In this document: in pieces, positions 37,406 to 45,139 of the stretch
Layout of the letters: every line of letters begins with the position of its first letter
Numbering within the stretch: the stretch's first letter is position 1
Assembly (NCBI RefSeq): GCF_019457635.1
Contig: NZ_CP080412.1
Coordinates: 1,736,001 to 1,800,000 of the forward strand
From: Shewanella mangrovisoli
Lineage (GTDB): Bacteria; Pseudomonadota; Gammaproteobacteria; Enterobacterales; Shewanellaceae
Reading direction: 5' to 3'
Length of the DNA stretch: 64,000 bases
Program-made: the position numbers and the translations under genes
The notes under the pieces: generated by a model
What the model saw: the letters and a program-made list of their open reading frames with translations, nothing else
What the model was told of the DNA's origin: nothing
Databases searched by the model: none

Positions 37406-38013
37406 TATTGGGCTCCTGCGGTATTGTGGGCGATGTCTTGAGTCAAAAAGCGTAGGGTTTGGGTTAACAATGTGCTGCCCAAGGTCGTTAAGATGGATTC
37501 TGGGTGAAACTGAAAACCGACCGCCCTGTGCTCTGCATGCAAAATCGCCATTGGCATCTCTTCTGTGGTGGCAATCACTTCAAGACAATCGGGTACTTTT
37601 GTCGCCACTAAGCTGTGATAACGGGCGACAGGTAAGGGTGAAGGTAAGTTAGCAAACACGCCCGTACCATTATGGAAGGTGGGGCTGGCTTTACCGTGCA
37701 CGACAAAAGGCGCGCGCTCTACTTTACCGCCGTAATATTCCACCATGGCTTGATGGCCTAAGCAGATCCCCAGCATAGGCACTTTGCCCGCGACTTTGTC
37801 GATCAGCGCCATCATGGAACCCGCTTCATGGGGCGCACCTGGACCTGGCGATAGGACTAAGGCACTCGGTTCGGTTTCTGCTAACAGCTTGTCGGCAATA
37901 TAGTCGGCGGCAACATCGTTACGGTAGATCACTACTTCACAGCCAAGGCTTCTAAACTGGTCGACTAAGTTGTAGGTAAAGGAGTCGAAGTTATCGAGTA
38001 AATAGAGTTTCAT
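37405..38013 (-). CDS. trpG: Anthranilate synthase component II (glutamine amidotransferase)
   Basis: 202 residues from ATG 38013 (MKLYLLDNFDSFTYNLVDQ), chosen because AAGGAG lies 6 bases upstream; the frame extends further but into the trpE end. The class I amidotransferase triad is present: Cys in GICLGHQAM, and His-Pro-Glu in FQFHPESILT. It supplies ammonia to TrpE. It starts 10 bases after trpE. Confidence 0.96.
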   Translation of the reverse strand: MKLYLLDNFDSFTYNLVDQFRSLGCEVVIYRNDVAADYIADKLLAETEPSALVLSPGPGAPHEAGSMMALIDKVAGKVPMLGICLGHQAMVEYYGGKVERAPFVVHGKASPTFHNGTGVFANLPSPLPVARYHSLVATKVPDCLEVIATTEEMPMAILHAEHRAVGFQFHPESILTTLGSTLLTQTLRFLTQDIAHNTAGAQ

Positions 38014-38023
38014 CTTGGGCTCC

Positions 38024-39715
38024 TTATCTTTGTTGTTCAGTCGTAGTGGTCGCAGTTGCTTGCTGGCTCTCATCTAAGCCTGCGCCCATCTTGATGGCCG
38101 AAATCACCGCTTGCGCCTTTTGGCGGGTTTCATCGGCTTCACTCTGCGGGTCGGAATCAAACACTACGCCAGCACCCGCTTGGATATGGGCCACGCCGTT
38201 TTTCACAAAGGCGGAGCGGATAACGATACAGGTGTCCATATCCCCAAGGGCGTTGAGATAACCCACGGCGCCACCGTAGCTGCCTCTGCGGGTCTTTTCC
38301 GCTTGACGTACGAGTTGCGAGGCGCGCACTTTCGGGGCGCCAACTAGCGTGCCCATATTCATACAGGCCTGATAGGCGTGCAGTGCATCTAAGTCTTGGC
38401 GTAGTTGACCTGTGACGCGGCTGACTAAGTGCATCACGTGGGAATAACGGTCGACTTTAAGTAACTCGGCCACTTTGCGGCTGCCGCTTTGGCTGATACG
38501 GGCGATATCGTTACGGGCTAAATCGACCAACATTAAGTGTTCGGAGAGCTCTTTTTTATCCAAACGCAATTCGAGTTCGATACGGCTATCGAGGTCGAAA
38601 TCAATCTCGCCGCTGGCGGTTTTGCCGCGCTTACGGGTGCCTGCAATTGGGTAGACTTCGACTTGATTATTGCTGGCTTCATATTTCAGCGCGCTCTCGG
38701 GCGAGGCACCAAACAGGGTGAAGTCATGGCTCCTGAAATAAAACATATAGGGGCTGGGGTTGGTTAATCGCAGCGCGCGGTAAGCGCCTAAGGTATTGGG
38801 GCAGGGCAGGCTAAAGCTGCGTGAAGGCACGACTTGGAAGATGTCGCCGGCAATAATGTGTTCTTTTAAATCAATAACGGTTTGCTTGAAGTCATCATCA
38901 CTAACATTCACTTGCTCTGTGGCCGTTATGCCAACGAGGGCAGGCGCAGGCGTTGCACTCTTAACTAAGGCTTCACATTGGGCGCGGATGTTCTCTGCTC
39001 GCTCGGCTAAGGCTTGGGTCACTTCAACCTGTTTTGCTGAACCTTCACTGAAGTTGTGGGTGATGATCTCGGCATGCTTTTGCTTGTGATCGATAAGAAT
39101 TAAGGTTTCGGCGAGATAAAATAAATAATCAGGACAATCGTTTGCACCATTTGGTGCTTCAGGCAGTGGCTCGACGGTATCAATCAAATCGTAGGAGAGC
39201 ACGCCACCTAAAAATAAGTCTTCGAAGGCTGGCGTCTGACCACAGTCGATATGCTTTACAAACAAGCGCAAACCATCGAGGGGCGAGGTGGATTTTAAGC
39301 GCGCATCTTCATCCTTAAGCTCAGTGTCCTTTTGCAGCGTGACCACTAAGTTGTGACCATCGTGTTGGCATTGAGTTTGGCTTGAACGAGCAGTAAAAAA
39401 TTGCTCGATGGGGGCGAGTAAACTGGCGCCATTGTCACTCAGTGCACTAAAGCGTAAACGATAGCCATCGCAGCGGATCATCAGCGCCGCATGGGTCATC
39501 ACCATGCTCTTAAGATTTTCCTTGCTGTCGATTTCTGCCGATTCCAACAACATGGTATGGGGCGCATCTTGGGTGATGTGCTGGTACAGACGCAGTGGGT
39601 CGCTATGGTATGCCAGCGTCGCCTTGAGCGTATGTGAACGTGCGAATGTCTGTTGAGACGAGGCAAAATTTTCGCCATCGACTTGGGTAACCTGATTAAA
39701 TGTCTTTAGGGTCAT
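38024..39715 (-). CDS. trpE: Anthranilate synthase component I
   Basis: 563 residues, somewhat longer than typical because of a Gln/Thr-rich tail (about 15 residues). MLLESAE is the tryptophan feedback site. The chorismate-utilising domain has IFQVVPSRSF, PIAGTRKRGK, DLARNDI, GTLVGAPKVRA and AGAGVVFDSDP. It converts chorismate to anthranilate and is first in the structural operon. Expression is set by the upstream attenuator and by the leader peptide gene at 39845-39901. Confidence 0.97.
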   Translation of the reverse strand: MTLKTFNQVTQVDGENFASSQQTFARSHTLKATLAYHSDPLRLYQHITQDAPHTMLLESAEIDSKENLKSMVMTHAALMIRCDGYRLRFSALSDNGASLLAPIEQFFTARSSQTQCQHDGHNLVVTLQKDTELKDEDARLKSTSPLDGLRLFVKHIDCGQTPAFEDLFLGGVLSYDLIDTVEPLPEAPNGANDCPDYLFYLAETLILIDHKQKHAEIITHNFSEGSAKQVEVTQALAERAENIRAQCEALVKSATPAPALVGITATEQVNVSDDDFKQTVIDLKEHIIAGDIFQVVPSRSFSLPCPNTLGAYRALRLTNPSPYMFYFRSHDFTLFGASPESALKYEASNNQVEVYPIAGTRKRGKTASGEIDFDLDSRIELELRLDKKELSEHLMLVDLARNDIARISQSGSRKVAELLKVDRYSHVMHLVSRVTGQLRQDLDALHAYQACMNMGTLVGAPKVRASQLVRQAEKTRRGSYGGAVGYLNALGDMDTCIVIRSAFVKNGVAHIQAGAGVVFDSDPQSEADETRQKAQAVISAIKMGAGLDESQQATATTTTEQQR

Positions 39716-39762
39716 GCTTATCTCGCTTTTTATCCGTTTACCGCGTTGCAGACATTTTTCGC

Positions 39763-39800
39763 ACCAACAAAAAAGCCCGCATTTCTGCGGGCTTTTTTGT
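39763..39800 (-). terminator. trp attenuator terminator
   Basis: GCCCGCA/TGCGGGC form a GC-rich 7-bp stem that the flanking A and T runs extend, giving a T run on the minus strand, between trpL and trpE. The 5' arm (AGCCCGC) can instead pair with GCGGG just after the leader stop (minus strand, 39841-39845), which would be the antiterminator. Confidence 0.9.
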
Positions 39801-39844
39801 TGATTCTGTTACTTTCAAATGAGCACAGAGCTTCACACTACCCG

Positions 39845-39901
39845 CTAAGTTGGGAAGTGCCACCACCAAATGATGTTGAAAGAAGCGTTAATCTGAGTCA
39901 T
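39845..39901 (-). CDS. trpL: trp operon leader peptide with three tandem Trp codons
   Basis: An 18-codon ORF reads MTQINASFNIIWWWHFPT and ends in TAG. It starts about 185 bases before trpE and about 45 bases before the attenuator hairpin. Three consecutive TGG codons make ribosome progress depend on charged tRNA-Trp. Stalling on them would leave the GCGGG after the stop free to pair with the terminator's 5' arm, so RNA polymerase reads through when tryptophan is short. A candidate -35 TTGACT lies upstream at 39961-39966 (minus strand); the -10 is unclear. Confidence 0.92.
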   Translation of the reverse strand: MTQINASFNIIWWWHFPT

Positions 39902-40084
39902 TCAAAAGGGTCTCAATAATTCGTTAGTTGAGCTATAGAAAACATGAGCCTGAGGCGAAAGTCAATTGAATATTTTTCAAAATGATGGATTAACATCGCT
40001 AAATCACTGTACCGAATGCCATTCCTGCTCGATAAAGTGTGAGATAAATGCACATTTCATCTTAAATTCACGTACAATAACGGC

Positions 40085-40945
40085 ATGAATACTCAAAGCA
40101 TATTGGCTGACTTGCACAGCCACACGACCGCATCCGACGGTCATCTCACGCCGTCCGAGCTGGTCGCCAGAGCCCTTGAAAAGGGCGTGCAGTTATTTGC
40201 GATTACGGATCACGATACGGTTGCAGGCTTAAGTGAAGCCCGCGCCTTCAATCAAGCGCAGGCCGAACCGTTAAAACTGATTTCTGGGGTTGAGATTTCA
40301 ACCCGTTGGAATAGTTACGATATTCACATTGTGGCGCTCAACTTTGATGAGACCCATGCCGAGTTATTAGGCTTTTTAGCACATCAGCGTGAGTTGCGTG
40401 AGCAGCGCGCCGAAGAAATCGGCCATCGCTTGGCTAAAGCCGGGATTGAAGGCGCATATGAGGGCGCAAAAGCGATTGCGGCAGGCGCAGCCATAAGCCG
40501 TGGTCACTATGCACGCTGGCTTGCCGATAATGGCCACGCGGTGGATATGCCAAGTGTGTTTAAACGCTATTTAGCTCGCGGTAAAACTGGCTATGTGCCC
40601 AATAACTGGGGCGATATGGCCAGCGCGATTAAGGTGATCCACAATGCGGGCGGCCTTGCGGTATTGGCCCATCCGAGCGGTTATAAGTTGTCGGCCAAAT
40701 GGTTAAAGCGTTTAGTGCGAGAATTTAAAGAAGCAGGCGGGGATGCCATGGAAGTGGTGCTCGGCCAACAAACGGTGGACGATAGGGCCAATTTAGTGGC
40801 ACTGAGTGTCCAAAATCAGTTGCTTGCATCGATAGGGAGTGATTTTCACTTTCCAAGCAATTGGATTGAACTAGGTAAAAATCTCTACCAGCCTCAAGGT
40901 ATTGATTGGGTCTGGCAGTCGGGATCTTGGGTGGAACGACCATGA
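40085..40945 (+). CDS. rnm: PHP-domain 5'-3' exonuclease RNase AM (YciV/TrpH)
   Basis: 286 residues with the PHP metal-binding motifs DLHSHTTASDG, AITDHDTV, GVEIS and the later LAHP and IGSDFHFP. The trinuclear metal site looks complete. RNase AM trims 5' ends of ribosomal RNA and removes nucleotides from short RNA. It lies divergent from the trp operon, as in many gammaproteobacteria, and its TGA overlaps the yciO ATG. Confidence 0.93.
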   Translation: MNTQSILADLHSHTTASDGHLTPSELVARALEKGVQLFAITDHDTVAGLSEARAFNQAQAEPLKLISGVEISTRWNSYDIHIVALNFDETHAELLGFLAHQRELREQRAEEIGHRLAKAGIEGAYEGAKAIAAGAAISRGHYARWLADNGHAVDMPSVFKRYLARGKTGYVPNNWGDMASAIKVIHNAGGLAVLAHPSGYKLSAKWLKRLVREFKEAGGDAMEVVLGQQTVDDRANLVALSVQNQLLASIGSDFHFPSNWIELGKNLYQPQGIDWVWQSGSWVERP

Positions 40946-41562
40946 GTCAGTTTTTTTATGTACACGAAGTAAATCCACAGGCGCGTTTGATTAGTCAAAC
41001 CGTGGCTGTGCTTAAGTCCGGCGGGGTGATTGTATATCCAACCGATTCGGGCTATGCCCTCGGTTGTATGATTGGCGAAAAAGATGCGATGACGCGCATT
41101 ACCCGCATTCGTCAAATCGAACACGATCATAATTTCTCCTTGATGTGCCGTGACTTATCTGAGCTTTCGACCTACGCCAAGGTAGATAATCAGGCCTACC
41201 GCATCTTAAAAAGCTGCACGCCTGGACCTTACACTTTCATCTTTAAGGCGAGCAAGGAAGTGCCCCGTCGTCTGCAAAATGACAAGAAGAAAACTATAGG
41301 TATCCGCGTGCCAGACAATGTGATTGCCTTGGCGCTGCTCGAGGCGTTAGATGCGCCGCTGATGTCGACCAGTTTGGTGATGCCAAATAGTGATTTTGCT
41401 GAATCGGATCCTGAGCACATTCGCGATCTGTTAGAGCATCAAGTGGATGTGATTATTCACGGTGGCTACTTAGGTGAGAAACCGACCACAGTCATCGATA
41501 TGTCGGAAGATGGTTTCGAAGTGTTGCGCGAAGGCGCGGGTGACGTGACTCCCTTTCTCTAA
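40942..41562 (+). CDS. yciO: YciO, Sua5/YrdC-family protein
   Basis: 206 residues, the same length as E. coli YciO. The YrdC-fold motifs KSGGVIVYPTDSGYALGC, HNFSLMCRDLSELSTYAKV and GPYTFIFKA are clear. YciO is a paralogue of the tRNA threonylcarbamoyladenosine synthase TsaC but lacks robust evidence for that role in vivo. The ATGA overlap with rnm indicates coupled translation. The longer frame from 40906 lies within rnm and is rejected. Confidence 0.92.
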   Translation: MSQFFYVHEVNPQARLISQTVAVLKSGGVIVYPTDSGYALGCMIGEKDAMTRITRIRQIEHDHNFSLMCRDLSELSTYAKVDNQAYRILKSCTPGPYTFIFKASKEVPRRLQNDKKKTIGIRVPDNVIALALLEALDAPLMSTSLVMPNSDFAESDPEHIRDLLEHQVDVIIHGGYLGEKPTTVIDMSEDGFEVLREGAGDVTPFL

Positions 41563-41633
41563 CCGCGATTTATCCTAAGAGATTAAGGCGATAAAACCAT
41601 CATTTGACAGTATTATCGCCGCTCAATTGCGGG

Positions 41634-41639
41634 TATAAT
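41634..41639 (+). promoter_or_regulatory. Candidate -10 box of the scpA-scpB-rluB operon
   Basis: A perfect TATAAT lies 113 bases before scpA. A TTGACA is at 41604-41609, but the 24-base spacing is too long for a sigma-70 pair, so the -35 is uncertain. Confidence 0.4.
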
Positions 41640-41751
41640 CGCGCGTTTGGCGTGGGGGCGCTTGCATAGCGAGCTTATGCCGCGCTCAGTACGGGTTCGA
41701 GTCAGTCATCTACAACCGTTTAAAAACGATTGTTTTACATGGGGATAGCGG

Positions 41752-42540
41752 ATGCAGGGCACGCAACAAAGTTTACCCTTAGCCGTTGTTCGCGGTCAGG
41801 CGATGACCGAAATGCCGCAGGATTTGTTTATTCCACCTGAGGCGTTAGAAGTGTTCTTGGAGTCCTTCGAAGGGCCGCTCGACTTACTTTTGTATTTGAT
41901 CCGTAAACAAAAATTAGATGTTGTCGATTTACCCATTTCGCAGATCACCGCGCAATATCTAGAATATATCGCGATGCTCACTCAGGCGCGTATCGAACTG
42001 GCCTCGGATTATCTGGTCATGGCGGCAACACTGGCTGAGATTAAATCCCGTCTGCTGCTGCCGCGTATGGTGGCGGAAGATGAAGTGGAAGAAGATCCAC
42101 GGGCCCAGTTGATCCGTCAATTGAAGGCCTATGAGGTGATCAAAGAAGCTTCGCAAAAAATTGATGATTTACCTCGGCTTGAACGCGATGTGTTTCAAGC
42201 AACCGCGGCACCTTCACCGAATATCAAACCTTTGGTGATCCCGCCCGATGTATCGTTATTTGAAATCGCCCGCGCCTTTGGCGAAGTGCTCAAACGTATC
42301 GATGCCAACGAAGATCATCATGTTAAGCGTGAACAGTTATCGACCCGCGAGCGCATGAGCCAAATTTTAGCCATGCTTAATAGCGAGACGTTTACGCCCT
42401 TTGAGCGTTTATTTAGCGTCGAAGAAGGCCGTGCAGGTGTGGTGGTGACCTTTTTAGCGCTGATGGAATTGGTCAAAGAATTATTAGTGGAATTGTACCA
42501 AACAGAGCCGTTTTCAACTATTTACGTAAAGGCCTATTAA
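41752..42540 (+). CDS. scpA: Segregation and condensation protein A
   Basis: 262 residues. FEGPLDLLLYLIRKQKLDVVDLPISQITAQYLEYI is the kleisin N-terminal domain that binds the SMC neck, and the C-terminal winged helix (SVEEGRAGVVVTFLALMELVKELLVEL) binds the SMC head. ScpA links with ScpB and an SMC or MukB-like motor to organise the chromosome. It is followed directly by scpB. GGGGA precedes the ATG. Confidence 0.94.
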   Translation: MQGTQQSLPLAVVRGQAMTEMPQDLFIPPEALEVFLESFEGPLDLLLYLIRKQKLDVVDLPISQITAQYLEYIAMLTQARIELASDYLVMAATLAEIKSRLLLPRMVAEDEVEEDPRAQLIRQLKAYEVIKEASQKIDDLPRLERDVFQATAAPSPNIKPLVIPPDVSLFEIARAFGEVLKRIDANEDHHVKREQLSTRERMSQILAMLNSETFTPFERLFSVEEGRAGVVVTFLALMELVKELLVELYQTEPFSTIYVKAY

Positions 42541-42543
42541 TTG

Positions 42544-43140
42544 ATGCAGATAAATCCAATTCAATTAAAACAGCTTATTGAAGCGAGTCTGTTTGTATTG
42601 GGGAAACCCTTGTCGGTGAAAATGTTGAAAGAAACCGTGTTGGCGGATTTCAGTGTTTCCAGAGACAAAATCAAAGCCGCATTGGAAGAGTTGCAGCAGG
42701 ATTATCAGGAGCGGGGTGTTCAACTTGTGAAAGTGGCTGGAGGTTATCGCTTCCAGACCTTGGAAGTCCTGAGTCCTTTTTTGCAACCCCTGTGGCAGGA
42801 AAAAGCACCTAAGTATTCGCGGGCAACATTAGAGACCTTGGCGGTGATAGCCTATCGTCAACCCGTGACCCGTGGCGATATTGAGCAGGTGCGTGGTGTG
42901 GCCATTAGTAGCCATATCATAAAAAGTTTGTCAGATAGACATTGGATTAAAGTCGTTGGCCACAAAGAAGTCCCGGGGCGACCCGCACTCTACGCCACGA
43001 CCTTAGAATTTTTAGCCTATTTTGGCTTAGATACCCTAGCGGATTTACCTGCGCTTACGGATACTGAGTCATTGCAGGCGGTATTTTCAGGTTTGAAAGT
43101 AACGCCTGAACAGTCAGAAGAGCAAGATACTAATGAGTGA
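42544..43140 (+). CDS. scpB: Segregation and condensation protein B
   Basis: 198 residues from ATG 42544, three bases after the scpA stop. Two winged-helix domains are visible; [27 protein letters not shown] and [18 protein letters not shown] are family signatures. It forms the dimer that holds ScpA. Its end overlaps rluB by 8 bases. Confidence 0.94.
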   Translation: MQINPIQLKQLIEASLFVLGKPLSVKMLKETVLADFSVSRDKIKAALEELQQDYQERGVQLVKVAGGYRFQTLEVLSPFLQPLWQEKAPKYSRATLETLAVIAYRQPVTRGDIEQVRGVAISSHIIKSLSDRHWIKVVGHKEVPGRPALYATTLEFLAYFGLDTLADLPALTDTESLQAVFSGLKVTPEQSEEQDTNE

Positions 43141-44008
43141 AAAATTGCAGAAAGTCTTGGCCCGTGCAGGCCATGGCTCCCGTCGTGAGATGGAGGCATG
43201 GATTGCTGCAGGCAGAGTTAGTATTGATGGCGTGATTGCCAATCTTGGCGATCGTATCGAAGCCGATGCGAAGGTTCGTATCGATGGTAGAGCCGTATCG
43301 CTTAAGTCCGCCGACGATGTGATTTGTCGAGTGCTCGCCTATCACAAACCCGAAGGTGAGATTTGTAGCCGTAAAGACCCTGAAGGTCGTCCAACCGTGT
43401 TTGACCGTTTGCCGAAAGTGCGTGACTCCCGTTGGGTTGCGGTAGGCCGTCTGGATATCAACACTTCAGGCTTATTGCTGTTTACCTCTGATGGTGAATT
43501 AGCAAACCGTTTGATGCACCCGTCTAACGAAGTTGAACGCGAATACGCGGTACGTACCTTTGGTGAAGTGCCTGAGGCTGCGGTACAACGTCTGCGTACC
43601 GGCGTGATGTTGGAAGACGGTATGGCGCAGTTCGATGCCATTAAAGCCGCAGGCGGCGAGGGCATGAACCAATGGTGGCACGTATGTTTACGTGAAGGCC
43701 GTAACCGCGAAGTGCGTCGTTTATGGGAATCCCAAGAGGTGCAAGTCAGCCGTCTGATCCGTGTGCGTTACGGTATGGTGGAATTGCCTAAATCTCTGCC
43801 ACGTGGTGGCTGGATTGAATTGCCAATTGAGCAAGTTAACTACCTGCGCCAATTAGCGGGTCTTGAACCTGAAACTCGCACTATGCTGGCCGCCGATAAA
43901 CACAGTGTGGCCCGGGCTCAGGTGAAGAGTGCTAAAATTCGCCGCGCCGTACGCAAGCATAAAGTGACAGCAACGCCTAAGGCTAAGCCAACACGTCAGC
44001 GCAGTTAA
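43133..44008 (+). CDS. rluB: 23S rRNA pseudouridine(2605) synthase
   Basis: 291 residues. An S4 RNA-binding domain ([22 protein letters not shown]) is followed by the RsuA-family catalytic domain with the Asp in [15 protein letters not shown]. The C-terminus is a basic, Lys/Arg-rich tail. It modifies U2605 of 23S rRNA. It overlaps scpB by 8 bases and ends the operon before a strong terminator. Confidence 0.94.
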   Translation: MSEKLQKVLARAGHGSRREMEAWIAAGRVSIDGVIANLGDRIEADAKVRIDGRAVSLKSADDVICRVLAYHKPEGEICSRKDPEGRPTVFDRLPKVRDSRWVAVGRLDINTSGLLLFTSDGELANRLMHPSNEVEREYAVRTFGEVPEAAVQRLRTGVMLEDGMAQFDAIKAAGGEGMNQWWHVCLREGRNREVRRLWESQEVQVSRLIRVRYGMVELPKSLPRGGWIELPIEQVNYLRQLAGLEPETRTMLAADKHSVARAQVKSAKIRRAVRKHKVTATPKAKPTRQRS

Positions 44009-44038
44009 TATCATTCGAGTGATGTTAAGTCTCTCAGT

Positions 44039-44064
44039 AAAAAGGCCGCTTGCGGCCTTTTTTG
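44039..44064 (+). terminator. Terminator after rluB
   Basis: AAAAGGCCGC, loop TT, GCGGCCTTTT, then further T. The stem is perfect. It lies between convergent rluB and yciK and probably serves rluB. Confidence 0.85.
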
Positions 44065-44140
44065 CTTTCTGCGGCCGATAAAAAATAAAGGGCGCGTAGG
44101 GCTCCCTTTACTTTTACTTAGTGCGTTAGGTCTGCGTTGC

Positions 44141-44878
44141 TTATTGAGCGTTTAATTGCTGACCGTTAATGTCGCTAGAATCTTGCCCCATTAAATAGAG
44201 ATACGTTGGCATGATTTCTTCGGCTGTTTTTAAATCTAATGGATTTTCGGCAGGGTATGCTTTAGCACGCATTTCGGTGCGAGTCGCGCCTGGATTAATG
44301 CTATTAACACGTACAGAAGTGCCATCACATTCGTGGGCGAGTACTTGCATCATGCCTTCGGTAGCAAATTTAGAGAAGGCATAGGGGCCCCAGTAGGCGC
44401 GGCCCTGACGGCCAACACTGCTTGAGGTAAAGATAATCGAGGCACTGGGTGCTTGGCGCATAATTGGCAATAGGGCTTTGGTCAGCATGACCTGTGAGGT
44501 GACGTTGACTTTAAGTACATCTTCGAGTGATGGAATATCGATGTGTTCAAACGGGCCTAAGGCGCCGAGTAAACTGGCATTGTGTAGTAAACCATCTAAA
44601 TGACCAAACTGCTCGCCAATGGTTTCGGCCATATCGCGGTAGTTTTGTTCGGTCGCGCCTTTTAAATCCAACGGCACGATCGCTGGCGTTGGGTAACCCG
44701 CCTGTTCGATTACATCGTATACGGCTTCGAGTTTTTTGACGGTTTTACCGAGTAAAATCACGGTGGCACCGTGTTTGGCAAATTCAATGGCCGCCGCGCG
44801 ACCGATACCTGCGCCAGCGCCTGTCACCAGGATGGTTTTACCTTGGAGTAAATCTTTTGCTGCTTGATATTCCAACAT
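44141..44878 (-). CDS. yciK: Short-chain dehydrogenase YciK
   Basis: 245 residues from ATG 44878 (MLEYQAAKDLLQGKTILVTGAG), the usual YciK beginning; the frame extends 24 residues further without similarity. It has the Rossmann GAGAGIG, NAS motif LLHNASLLG, and the catalytic Ser and Tyr-x3-Lys-like site in SSSVGRQGRAYWGPYAFSK. It is an NAD(P)-dependent oxidoreductase of unknown substrate, commonly next to rluB in gammaproteobacteria. Confidence 0.92.
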   Translation of the reverse strand: MLEYQAAKDLLQGKTILVTGAGAGIGRAAAIEFAKHGATVILLGKTVKKLEAVYDVIEQAGYPTPAIVPLDLKGATEQNYRDMAETIGEQFGHLDGLLHNASLLGALGPFEHIDIPSLEDVLKVNVTSQVMLTKALLPIMRQAPSASIIFTSSSVGRQGRAYWGPYAFSKFATEGMMQVLAHECDGTSVRVNSINPGATRTEMRAKAYPAENPLDLKTAEEIMPTYLYLMGQDSSDINGQQLNAQ

Positions 44879-45139
44879 GAGCCTTTTATTCCTCTTGGCG
44901 AAAATGCCCGCCACTTCTAGAGTCGCCGAATTGCTAAACGCATGTTTCAAACAAATGAATGAAACTTTGTTATAAATAGCTAAAATGTTTGTGACAAACT
45001 TGTGGCTAACTCAATATTTTTACGTTAACTTGAAACGAGTTAGGGGCTAACATAAGCCCTATTAGTCATAGCTTTTGCGCTATTGTGACTAATTTCTTGG
45101 GGAAAACAAAACTATTACAACAAGATTTGGGGAAAAAAA

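Noticed and set aside
41604..41639. TTGACA and TATAAT as a full sigma-70 promoter before scpA
   Set aside because: The spacing is 24 bases, too long; only the -10 is kept, at low confidence.
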